From: Pteria penguin
Lineage: Eukaryota > Mollusca > Bivalvia > Pterioida > Pteriidae
Direction: 5' to 3'
DNA length: 64,000 nucleotides
NCBI GenBank assembly: GCA_035048485.1
Contig: CM068586.1
Location: 34,226,563 to 34,290,562 of the forward strand
The notes under the pieces are model-generated. The model had not been told where the DNA came from. It ran no database searches and saw only the letters and a program-made list of their open reading frames with translations. This document shows, in pieces, positions 1-10,935 of the stretch. A program made the position numbers and the translations under genes. Numbering within the stretch: the stretch's first letter is position 1; every line of letters begins with the position of its first letter.

Positions 1-815
1 GAAATATTTCATAAAATTATTAAATCAACAGAAGTAAGAAAAGTTATTATCTCAAAATCTATTTTACATAAAGATCTATTGCTATCAATGGATTCCTTTA
101 CATTCAACACATTCAAAGACTTCAATTTTGGGGATATGATCTATTTTTGCCCAAAATCACATATTTTAATTTAACATTTTTTAAAATGTTAAATTATCAG
201 AAGAAAGGAATATTATTATTTCAAAACCTCTTTTACATAGAGATTGATTACCATCAATTGATTTTTTTTAAAATTCACTTTAATCAAAAGCTTTAGGGGA
301 AAAGCAATTTTTTTTTTATCTAAGAATCACATATCTCAGGATAAAATTTTCAAAGCAACAAAAGATAGAATAAATTATTATCTCAAAAGCTCTATTACAC
401 AGAGGTTTATCACTATCAATGGATTTCTTTGCATTCAATAAATCAGAGACTTCAATTTTGGGAAACATCCGCCATTTTCTTTTAAAATCACATATTTCTG
501 GATATACTTGTAAAATTATCAAATCAACAAAAGAAAGAGGAAATATTATCTAAAAATTTCTCTCACATATGGTTCTATTGCTATCAAATGATATCTTTGG
601 GGGAATATCATCCATTTCACCTTTAATCCACAAATTTCTGGAAATATAATATAAAACTGTCAATCAACAGCAGATATTGCTATACAAATTATTATCTCAA
701 AATCCTTTTTACATGGAGGTCTATTACTTTCAATGGATTTCATCAAACTTTTTAGAATTAATGACTTCAGTTTGGAAAAATCGTCATTTTTACCCGAAAA
801 TCACATGTATATGTA
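1..815. repeat. Degenerate tandem satellite, about 150-170 bp monomer, five copies
   Basis: A recurring core (attatctcaaaa, then tttacata.agatctattgctatcaatgg) begins near 45, 214, 377, 544 and 690, giving spacings of about 169, 163, 167 and 146 bp. Each monomer also carries 'gacttcaatttt(g)gg' and 'aaatcacatattt' in the same order. Monomers are clearly diverged, so this is an old array. It may continue to the left of the window. No coding capacity is seen. Confidence 0.8.
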
Positions 816-1248
816 ATGGATTTATCGGTAGAAGCGTGGGTCTTCTTTAATAAAGTATTGAACTGAGGAACCTTTGGTTTATTTATTTGAACTAAAGATA
901 TAGGATTATGACACAAAAGCATTAAATACTTTGCAATATTTTTACAATAAGCATTTAGTAGCCAATGATATTTGTAGAATAAGTACCATACCTGAAGCTA
1001 GAAGAAAATATAATGAAATTCATAATTAGATGATGTATTTTCCATTCAAATGCAACGTCTATATGATATAAGCAAGTTTTCTTTAGTGAATACTTTTTCA
1101 CTTTTTAGAAGCATCACATTTGACTACAGACTCCTACAAGGAGCAGTAATCATAAACCAAAGGGGATTTTTGTCCGTGTCAATACCGCATAAATTTATTT
1201 CATTTTGTGTTTGGTGTTGGTCGCAGAGTGGAACTTTTACCCTAACCC
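816..1248. other. AT-rich flank, nothing recognised
   Basis: No convincing exon, RNA gene or known repeat is seen. Short open frames lack any family signature. Confidence 0.5.
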
Positions 1249-1630
1249 AAATTAAAAGGTATATATGTTCTATATTCATTATAACCACTAGGCCGGTATC
1301 ACTGCTTGTGGACTGATAGTTCCCGAAGGCATCATAAGTCTAGTTTTCAGTGCTTTTGTACTGACATGAAATATATACTTCAAATTTTCCGTCATGAAAT
1401 TATGTAAATCACTCTACAACTAAGGAGTATCTTCCTCATGCATAGCTCTGTTCTAAGATTGATTCTTTGGCTCACTTTTCGGTAATTTTGGTTTTAATAC
1501 TGCCTTTCAAATATTTATATGATATTAGAATTCCAACCATTCGGTCACGAGCATCACTGAAGAGACATAAGTTGTCGAAATGCGCATCTGGTGTACAAAA
1601 TTAAAAGGTATATATGTTCTATATATATAT
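1249..1630 (+). repeat. Bivalve-type dispersed repeat, copy a
   Basis: The copy runs from 'aggccggtatcactgc..gtggactgatag', through 'cagtgcttttgtactgacatg' phrases, to a terminal 'catcactgaagagacataag..gtcgaaatgcgcatctggtg'. A near-identical copy lies at 2276-2622 and an inverted end lies at the right edge of the window. I recognise the terminal motif from bivalve genomes. The start repeats the element's own 3' tail (aaattaaaaggtatatatgttctat), as expected for tandem dimers. Confidence 0.7.
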
Positions 1631-2040
1631 TATACTTACCTACCATCATTTAAATGTCTAAATGACAAAGAGTTTCTCTTGTACTGTATCATCCAAGACA
1701 AATAGAGAAAGAAATTCATCTTAGTAACTTTGAAAAATAATGACGATTGGTCAGGGGTCGAAACTGAATATCATGCAAATGATGTTAAATTGTTATGTTT
1801 GCATTGGCTGTTTAAAGTATTTCAAAAAAGCAAGGATTATCTTTGTATTGAACATCTTTGATTCATTAAACACTATCTAAGTTCAGTTTAAATAAGACAT
1901 CAACACTTATCACCATTCAGCAAACATAATTAAGATACTTTACAAAAATTATATGAACAATCTAAATCAATTTCTAAATGTATGTTTTGTGTTTTTGTAC
2001 TGTATCAGATTATGATTTCATGTATTTACATGACGTACAA
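1631..2040. other. AT-rich stretch, nothing recognised
   Basis: No gene, RNA or repeat identified between two repeat blocks. Confidence 0.45.
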
Positions 2041-5000
2041 GTTACAGAAACAATGGCATAAATATCTGAATCCCTAGATACTCCAACATTCTAAACAATA
2101 AATTACTTAAATACAACACGTATCATAATTCATACACAGAATATGTAGTCTGCACCTAAAGCTTATGTAGTATTATGTAGTATTTGGCCACAAGCATCAC
2201 TGAAGAGACATAAGTTGTCGAAATACGCATATGGTGCACTAAATTAATAGGTATACATGTTCTATATTTATTATAACCACTAGGCCGGTGTCACTGCTGG
2301 TGGACTGATAGTCCCCGAGGGCATCATAAGCCTAGTTTTCAGTGCTTTTGTATTGACATGAAATATATACTTCAAATTTTCAGTCATCAAATTAAGTAAA
2401 TCACTCTAAAACTAAGGAATATCTCATTCATGCATAGCTCTGTCCATAGATAGATTCTTTGGTTCACTTTTCGGTCATTTTGGTTTCAACACCGCTCTTC
2501 AAATATTTATATATTTTCACAATTCCAATCATTTGGCCACGAGCATCTCTGAAGAGACATAAGTTGTCGAAATGCGCATATGGTGCACTAAATTAATAGG
2601 TATATATGTTCTATATTTATCTCTAACAGAAAAGAAACGAAATATAAAAGACGGTTATTGCTTTACATAAAATTCAATATTTTACAAAAAAGCATACATC
2701 AGTATTCATGTACTATATGTACTCTTCAATTATACCAAACTGGCCATATTTATCGAATAACAGACTGAAACACGGATTTTATAATGAAGTTAATTTCGAG
2801 TTGTCATCATTTAGCGCTCTGATCTAGCTACATTAATCCATAGAGAAGAACTAGCAGACATTTATCAACTCAACTATTGGTATTTTTAAACATGAAAACT
2901 ATATTGTACATATATCACGATTGTGTAAGCGCATAATTTGGTATTAAAGTGCAATAATTCTGCATATTTTGTGTTTGAACTGCTTTTAACCGTCATCAAA
3001 AATAGTTAAGATTTTGCTTAACATTTGAGAATTTTGATTATATTATAATGGAGCAATTTCTTATCAATGAAATTTGAAATATGTTTTCCTTGATTTTCTC
3101 GCTTTAATGGTGATTGAGGACGTTGCGCCAGAAAACCCGTTAACCACACCAAATAGGGAGCATGTTGTGACCATCCAATAAGTCGGTTTATAATGCTTTT
3201 ATGTGTAAATTACAATTTGTTCTGTGTGTCCGTTATGATTCTCGTCATACAGCTGAGTAAGATGTCTTTCTCCCCCTTTCCTTTATAATTAATACTTTTC
3301 CCCTTCAAATTATCTTATATTTATCATAGTTCTTTTTAATTTTGTACCAAAATTCACATTCAGTCTTGATAAGGAAGTTGTGATAATTTTCGTGTTATAA
3401 AATTCAAACCATATTCTCTCCTCATTGTCTTATCATTTTACTACAAGGTTCGAGTATTTTATTTTTTTGAGTTTGTATGCATTGTGATATGACTATCATT
3501 CAACTATCAATTCTGGAGTTTTTGAGCAGTGTATATTATTTATGCCATATAACACCCGACGGTATTCCAACATATAATTGTTCTCTTTAGTCAATACATA
3601 TAAATGTATCTCGGTACCTACTGTCTAATAAAGTTTTTTTTTATCTTTCATTCTTGTTTTATATTGTACCAAATTACTTTACTTATTGATCGCTCTGCAT
3701 TACAATGAAATAATTTTTGTGATGTATTGTATATTTTTTCATTTTCTGCTAATCCGTGACAACTCTAATACAACTGTATCAGCTAGAAAACTTTTCCCAC
3801 AAAAACCACGGAAATTTTTTCGACTTGAACTCTATTATCTTTCTGATATCCCCTTGAGCGATTTCTTGTTCGAATTAAGAATGTCCCTTCACAAAACATT
3901 AAAACAATTGCGGATAAAATGTGTATCTTATCGGATTTTAAATGAGGGTCAAATTAAGAGAGAAAATATTAATTGTGAATTGAAACGTCAAATAAACCTT
4001 TGTTATATATTATTCTTTAAGCTGCTAGATTCCACGTATACTTACAATACGAATAAGGAGCGATAACCATAGGTACTTTGCATATAAAAATTGAAGTCTA
4101 TTTTTAGAATAAGCACTCGTCAGTTCTTTATCACTATATATGATTTCAGTTAGCTTTAGTCACATGTTGAGACAACAAGTTGTCTTCTTTTTTCTTCCTT
4201 GCTATTTGCTCCTCGTATTTATTATTGCTACGGTCTTTTGTTCGCATAGGGTTCTTTGTAATATGGTTTTTCTTTATCAGCAATCCGATCTGGTACATTT
4301 ACTAGTTATTTATATTTGATTTTACCAAATTTTGAATGAAAATGAAGTGTCTTATATTTTGACATTCAGTTCCATATACAATAAAGTGAATTAAGATGTC
4401 CATATTTACCTTAGATCTTCATTTTGTTGGTATGTCATTTTATTACTTTAGATATGAAAGTGAAGAGCAGTCTCAGATAAAGGACTACTTACAATATAAA
4501 CGATATTTCTGATTCTCTTTTCCTTTCGTCCCTAGTTATGCCATTATGGCTTTGGTGATTATTTATTACAATTGATTCGTATCATTTATTGGTATCCCGT
4601 TTTTCTGTAATACGATTGGATTGTTTATTGGCTTGATAATATATTTGCCTTTAATACGTAGATTTCCTTGTTAAATCTTTACAATGTCTTTGTTTTATGA
4701 TATTTATAGAATATTAAGTGACATAGAAACCTTGAATCGCCTTTTGTATAAAGCATGTATACACTATTAATTTCTTAGCGACAGTTCAATTATGCACTTT
4801 GTACAAAATCTTCTCGAGAGGAATTCTTAAGTCAAATGTGACAACGATCTTTGAAATATAATGATATAATGTAAATTCTTGAATACTTCTTATCAGGTGC
4901 TTCTGATCGCATACTCAAAATTTGATAGTTGATGTGTGGGAGGGATTTTAGTAAAACAATAATTTGATGTAACATCTTGCATGCGTGAATATTCTTTATC

Positions 5001-7722
5001 AACTGTAAATATCTGAATCCTTTGATTCTCAAACTTATAACGCAATAAAGCATTAAAATTCACACACGTTTTATAAAACATATGCAGTATATGTAGGCTA
5101 CACCTAGAGGGTATGTAGTATTTATATCAGACTTGCAAAACAATACAAATTTGAATAACATTTATTGCTTTGCTTAACATTCAATATTGTGCAAAAAAGT
5201 ATGCATCAGTACTCATGTACTGTTATATTATAGTAAGTAAGTACTTACTGAATGACCGACTAAAATGGCTTTTATAAATTGAAATTAATTAATGCTGTTC
5301 AATTCCAGCTTTTATTATTTGGCACTCTGATTCTTACTCATTAATTTGTTGATTAGAACCTGAAGTCATGTCTTAACTTATCTCCTTTATTCTTAATAAA
5401 TGAAACATACATTTTTCATCTCATTTTTATCTCGAATACTGTAACCTCAAAATTTGAATTTACAATGCAACAATACTACATATCTGTTTTTTGGGAAACT
5501 ACATCAATAATAGCAAATATCTAAACCCAAATGTAATCAGTGACATTATCAATGAATGTCATTAGTTTAAATCGTATCACGTTTCCTTCTTGTTCACTAT
5601 GGTACATTGTTGTTAGTGGCATAGTCATGTGACAATACTTTCGTATTTTACATTGATAAATCCTTTAAGTCTTTAAAATTTGCATGAGTTTTCCGCTGGC
5701 TCTCTACTTCATTTACATTTTCAAATACCTCTTTTGTGATTTGAATTTAACAATAGTCTGCAAAGGTATTAACCGATGTTATTCCAAAGTATATGTAGGG
5801 ATGTATTAAAGCATTCTCTACTTTGAGCGCCTTTTAAGCGTACATTATATAATGAAAATCATGTTCTATGTATGATGATGTACAGACAGTTAAATAAGTG
5901 CACATAAAAATCCAGTTTTGTCCCATGGGCAGATTTGGTGCGCATCAAAGGGAGACAATGCGCCCATATATTCAATTTTCACAGAGTGAAGGATATGATA
6001 CATTCCAGAATTTTTGTTTTTATTTCACTGGCATCATTGTTATGATGAATACCTGGTCGTGTAAAAAGTCCTAAATGCTATACACGTTTCGTACTTTTTG
6101 ACATGTTTCACTGTAATTCCAACATTCAGTTTGTTAAGAAAAGAAAGGGGTAAGGTTAAGGTTTATCCTGTATATTTTTATTTTTCCGGTAGCTTCCCCC
6201 CTCCCCCGACACACACATGTTTTTTTTTTAGTATTTTTAATTTCTGAGTTAAGTAAAGTGCACTAAAATATTCATATCCACTGTTGCATTTAATTAGTGG
6301 AAATTTTGCCTTAGTGAAATATGATACATCCAATACATGCTGCTTTTAAAAACATACTGTAAACTTATTCCTTATCTGAAATTTCAAAATTATTGTCATT
6401 AAAGATATGATATTCTTTTTATAAAGGTTACTTGCTTGCAAAAGCATTTTTTGTAAGAAATTTTGAAATTGCAGATAGATCTCTTTGATCAATATTGAAT
6501 GCCTGCAGTTCATATAACTAAACCGAAAATTCCATTTTGCAGTAGACGATGATATGCACCCCATTAGATTTTACATTGGTTAAATGGACAAGCTTGGTAG
6601 TGAAGCGTTTGGCTTGCGTTGCAGACGATTGACGTACGTTTCTATGAAGGGACTGCTTACATCATGCATTGATGCCGCGATTTACCTAAAATTTGTTGAG
6701 AGGATGCTTAACTCCAAACAACAAATTGAGCAATCACAATAAATTAAAATCTATACAGTAAAGCACTAGGGAATTGGCATTTTGATATCAGTGAAACGAA
6801 GAATTTGTGTCCTTATAATCAGTATATCATTATTAAATTCATAAACAAGCATTACAGTAACGATCTACGAAATAATTACAATAATATTCAAAAGGTAACT
6901 TGCATTGAAGTAACATGTGTTTTATTTTATAACTGTTCTTAATCAGAGAGATATAAATAACTTATGTGGGTTTCATAAGTTTTATGAACTCGTAAAACAA
7001 TTGTAGTGTGATTAATATTCTACATTTACCAATTGCTACAGTAAAAACATACATGTATCTATTATCCCTGAAGCATTTTTCGGGTTTATCCTCGTTCATT
7101 AATTCTTCCAAAGGTGTAAATATCGCTTCATTACTCATATACAGCACACCTAGCAGAACAGTAGATGATAAGTGTGAATTTTCAAGAGGTAGATATCTAA
7201 GGCCAACAATTTAATTTACTTTGATATTTTGTACATTAAGTCAAATGATATGACACCGAGCAGTAGTAAGTAAAGAAAGTCTATTCTACATGACAAAAAT
7301 GAAAGATGGGCTTTTCTGTATATGAGAGATTTATTGTAACGATTATTATTCATCCTAAAAAAAATTCTGTGTCGTTTTAGTGAAGTACTTTCATATTGAT
7401 TAAATTTGTCATGCTCATGTATATCAATTTTCGGTTTGCTTTTGAATATAGAATACATAAGAAATGTCATAATAAATTTCAAAACAAGAACTTTAATCGT
7501 ATTGAATTCTAATGTTATTGATGCATATCTATATATTATGATATTTATTTTTATCTGCGCTTCCTTGATTTAAAACCATAGCAAAATCAGGAATCATGCA
7601 ATTGATTAAGATCATTTCCATGTTTCATTTAGTCAATATAGTGATGTTTTACAGAACAAAGAAAAAAATACATGTAGAATAACTATCTTCTTTTCCCACT
7701 TTAGAAATCTTCAGCTATCAAT
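2041..7722. repeat. Spacer of 'unit 0', a diverged array unit without its own lectin gene
   Basis: From about 2041 the sequence follows the order of the later spacers at lower identity. Landmarks are the ~300-bp unit repeat (2053-2165 continuing at 2626-2840, and 5008-5345), 'ggtacctactgtctaataaag' phrases near 3620, 'caagttgtcttcttt' near 4170, the 'gtacattgttgttagtggcatag' phrase near 5600, and the lectin 5' flank ending at the copy 1 start. The lectin gene that should precede it (left of 2041) is absent. No reading frame here looks like a gene. Confidence 0.65.
2180..2622 (+). repeat. Bivalve-type repeat, partial plus full copy in tandem, inserted in the unit repeat
   Basis: A 3' fragment (2180-2275) is followed directly by a full copy (2276-2622). 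The block interrupts the ~300-bp unit repeat: its left part ends '..gcttatgtagtatt' and its right part resumes at about 2626. A 'tatgtagtatt' duplication at the left edge may mark the insertion point. Confidence 0.65.
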
Positions 7723-8326
7723 ATGTATACCCTGATGTTCCTCGGAATCCTTGCGGTTATGCTAACAACACCGCACAATACAGTTGCGCAGAAAAGATCT
7801 TGAAGATGACTCCAAAATAAAAACAATTCTTATATTAAGATAAATCACCCTTTCCGATCTACATCTATGATACCAAATGTGGATTGAAATTTGACGATTT
7901 TTTTTCACAGATGTTTCAACGTATGGTGGGGGAGGAGGAAAGTTTTTTACTGACAGAGGCATAGTAAAGTCTAACATTACAGGAATCGTGATGGAATGTG
8001 GGAAATATCTGTCGTCCATTCAAGTACGCTATGGTAGTCGTTGGGGGAAAAGGCATGGATGGAAACGTTACCAATTATGTAAGGATTAAGACAGGGGAAA
8101 GAAGGTCTACTATGGACTCTGGCGATGGGAATATATAACGGGAGCATTTGTCACATATGATAAGTATGTGCGCTCCATTACATGGAAAACAAACAGGAGA
8201 ACACTTCCAACATGCGGAACTAGAGCTGGAAGGGAAGCCAACGTCAATGGAAGGCGACTGAAATTTATTGCAGGGAAAAGTGGGTGTATCGTCGATCGAC
8301 TATCCCTACACTGGCCACGTTTTTAA
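7723..8326 (+). pseudogene. ZG16/jacalin-like secreted lectin, copy 1 (pseudogene)
   Basis: The signal-peptide exon starts at 7723 (MYTLMFLGILAVMLTTPHNT) and reaches a TGA directly after codon 26 (7801-7803). About 185 bp of intron, including the GT donor, is deleted: the exon runs straight into sequence that normally lies deep in the intron (aagatgactcc). The acceptor and exon 2 (7911-8326) remain, but codon 86, Trp in every other copy, is TAA at 8087-8089. Other differences from the array consensus include V53, R79, E135 and H160. AATAAA lies at 8351. It shares Val28 with copy 3 and Trp99 with copies 2 and 9. The ~690 bp of 3' flank to 9017 is array sequence plus a SINE. Two independent lesions make function very unlikely. 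Confidence 0.9.
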
Positions 8327-8779
8327 ATTCATGTTGTAAACATGTCTTGAAATAAATTATATTGCATTGAATTTCGAATGAATTCTATCTTTTCAAATAT
8401 ACAATGCATTTGTTTCTTGCCCTTATTATTCAATAATGTATAATTATCCGTAAAGCTCAAGTAAGAAAATTGTGAAATATGTAAAATATGAAATATAACC
8501 CATTCAAAATGTGCAGGCAATATGATATATTAAGAAGAGAATACATGTATGTTTGAGTAAAACAACTCTTGAATAGTGCACGGTTCCATTCTTATTGCAG
8601 GTTAAGTCTTACATAAAATTCATTAATATTATACAGATAGATCTTAAAGAATGTATTTGAAAAAATGAAATCTTACGGTATTTTTCAGTAAACACTTCTG
8701 TTTTGTAAAGGTAAGCTAATAAAATATAATTGTTTTCTAAGCTACCTCGTTCATAATGATTCTTAGCACATTCGCTCGT

Positions 8780-8960
8780 TGGTTGGTTGGTTGGTTGGTT
8801 GATTGTTGTTTTACGTCGCTTTCAACAATATTTCAGTTATATCGCGACATGGAAGCAGGAGGTTACCAACCTCTTAAACATAGTGGCGCAACCCGGGAAT
8901 CGAACCCGGATCGTCGGCGCCGCAAGCCAAGCGCTTAACCACTACACCACACCTGCCCCC
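8780..8960 (-). mobile_element. tRNA-derived SINE with 11-bp target-site duplication
   Basis: On the - strand it begins with a tRNA-like head: A-box-like 'tggtgtagtggttaag' and B-box 'gggttcgattcc'. A central segment 'cgcgatataactgaaatatt' follows, resembling conserved mollusc/metazoan SINE cores, and the element ends in an (aacc)n tail. 'cattcgctcgt' flanks both ends (8769-8779 and 8961-8971). Copies 2-8 have the empty site 'agcacattcgctcgtaaa' (for example near 16884), proving insertion into unit 1 alone. Confidence 0.92.
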
Positions 8961-9017
8961 CATTCGCTCGTAAACACAACATATAACATAAAGGTTTGAC
9001 TGGTTTGATATATTTAT

Positions 9018-9840
9018 TTAGTGCCCATAGGAATGCCAATAATCTGTCTTGTCATTAAATTGTACATAAATATTATCCATCAAAAATGTGATGGCATTAA
9101 ACAACTTAGTACAAGTCCAGTATTTATAATTATCATATTGTTTGTTAGAGAAAAATCCCGATGTAACTGAAGTACAGATGTATGATTTAGACTCTCTGTT
9201 GAAACACCAGCGTATGAGAGACAACAATTTGCTTTTGATTAAGTCATGAGGTAGAAAGTTAAAATATAGTGTTGAAAAATCAATAGTAGAAACGGTATTG
9301 GCCTTAAAATTTCTCAAAGTTAATTTATCAGAGACTTCCTTAGAATTTTTGATGGACCAAAAGTAATAGTGGTTACTATTGCTAAAAACAGCATTACAAT
9401 ACTTGATACATGGTCTTTAACTGTAGTGATAGCGGAGGTAATATGTTTAGAAAGCACAGTTGTACAGCAATGACTAGAATTGGATATAAAACGTGATTTA
9501 TATAGATTTTTGTGTAATTTGAGAAGCCAATACATAGCTGAGCAAGAGCATTTAGCGGACCTGCGGATATGGTAGGAATAAAGCGGTTGAAGAATATTTT
9601 AATCAACCGGACCATGATGATTTGGACGTCCGTATAGTCAGTTTAGAAAGTACTTCGATCGGTCCAGGTATTATCGGAAATCAAAGAATTATTCTGAATT
9701 AAATTACTCAACGCCATGCCATCCGATTTTAACAAAAAATCGTATCTTGGTGTACTTTGGCCGGATTACTGACCAAAACTGGCCTGCTGTAGACCGAAGA
9801 ACAGTATAGCACTGATACATGCCAATGACGTGAAAGTGAC
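9018..9840. mobile_element. Retroelement remnant, unit 1: RT (-) joined to inverted + fragment
   Basis: The - strand carries two frames (9535-9320, 9317-9018) that together read like the fingers/palm of a reverse transcriptase: 'KLHKNLYKSRFISNSSHCC', then 'DFSTLYFNFLPHDLIKSKLL' and 'RWCFNRESKSYICTSV'. After the shared boundary near 9535 the + strand resembles a frame containing 'AEHFNQPDHDDSDF' in other units, but is frameshifted here. The RT pattern fits Penelope-like (possibly Naiad-type) elements, by recall only. Dead copy. Confidence 0.65.
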
Positions 9841-10514
9841 TCTTACAATAAGGCGCGCTAACGTTATCGTTTGATTCTCCAACATTTTAAAAGCAATAAA
9901 GCTTAAATGTGAACACGCGTTTTATAAAACATACGCGGAATATGTAAACTGCACCTAAAGGCTTACAAACGAAACGTAATGTGAACGACTTTTACAGCTT
10001 TACATAATATTTTATGTTATGCAATAATGTATACGGTAGTACTTATGTATTATCTGTACAATTACACTAGGCAAGTACTTATTAAATGACTGATTGAAAA
10101 TGGCTTTTAAGAATTAAATTTGAATAATGAAATTAATTTCATTTGGGACATTGATAAATATCGCCAAACCAACTAAATAATATAAGTAATAAATATAATA
10201 GAGGAACAATAAAGTCTTGTTATTGTTAATTATTAGTGTTTGATAAATTTTGATGTAGATGTCCGTCGTAGGTGATAATTAAGTTCAGCTCAATATGGTA
10301 TGGCGTTTTTTTGTTATATGAAATATGTCGAAATCTTTAATAAATAATGAAAATGATTTCAGGTTTCCTTATTTGGAACTCTGATAAACTTACATATCTA
10401 AATATCTAAATCCTTTGATTCTCCAACATACTAAAGAATATAATATTAATGTACAACACGTATCATAATTCATACGCAAAATAGGTAGGCTGCATTTCTG
10501 ACAAACTCACAAAA

Positions 10515-10935
10515 TCAATATCGAAAAAGTACCAAACCGTTAATCATTCTCAAAGTCCAAGGACAGATAGAAAATCGTGTAAGTTTCAAAAAGGATCTGT
10601 TGTGAACCCCGAAATATTGAAAACATTCTGAGGTGAGACCAAGTGTTCGGGGAGAGTAAGCGTCTCCTGGTTGCTTGCATGCATCACCCGTCACAGCAGT
10701 TCTTAAGAAACATGTCAAAATCAAGAGTTTTGGTTTCCTAATTGTACATACGAAAGTACAAACTGGTATACAAAGTCATATTTGGTGTTCACTGAACAGG
10801 TCATTTAGTCGCATTCCAGAATATTATCAATCATTCTAGAAAGAGGCACATCATATTTTCGTTCAAGATCCCTATAGCGACCGCAGAACTTCCTCAGTGA
10901 GGATTTCAGACGTTTTTTAACATATATAAAACAAA
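10515..10935 (-). mobile_element. 5'-truncated retroelement 3' end (RT C-terminus plus 3' UTR)
   Basis: Unit 2 has an uninterrupted 'ctcacaaaacacacgaaatg' where unit 1 carries this insert. On the - strand it encodes a C-terminal tail 'LKSSLRKFCGRYRDLERKY' ending at a stop at 10805-10807, then a 3' UTR with 'gtgacgggtgatgcatgc' and 'ccaggagacgcttactctcc' phrases. The same protein tail and UTR motif recur, diverged, at 19589-20145, so both belong to one retroelement family. Confidence 0.8.

Noticed and set aside
1..815. CRISPR-like array
   Set aside because: Monomers are long, contiguous and diverged without unique spacers, and the genome is clearly eukaryotic.
3686..4066. 126-codon + frame in the unit 0 spacer
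   Set aside because: The aligned region in every other unit is interrupted by stops and indels, and no protein family is recognisable.
8880..8955. A genuine tRNA gene on the - strand
   Set aside because: A and B boxes are present but they form the head of a SINE with a target-site duplication and a non-tRNA body; a mature tRNA cloverleaf is not supported.
8756..8999. Two short + frames across the SINE
   Set aside because: Composed of the tetranucleotide tail and the antisense tRNA-like head; not protein-coding.
10515..10724. 69-codon - frame in the retroelement 3' UTR
   Set aside because: Falls downstream of the RT stop codon in the UTR; open by chance.
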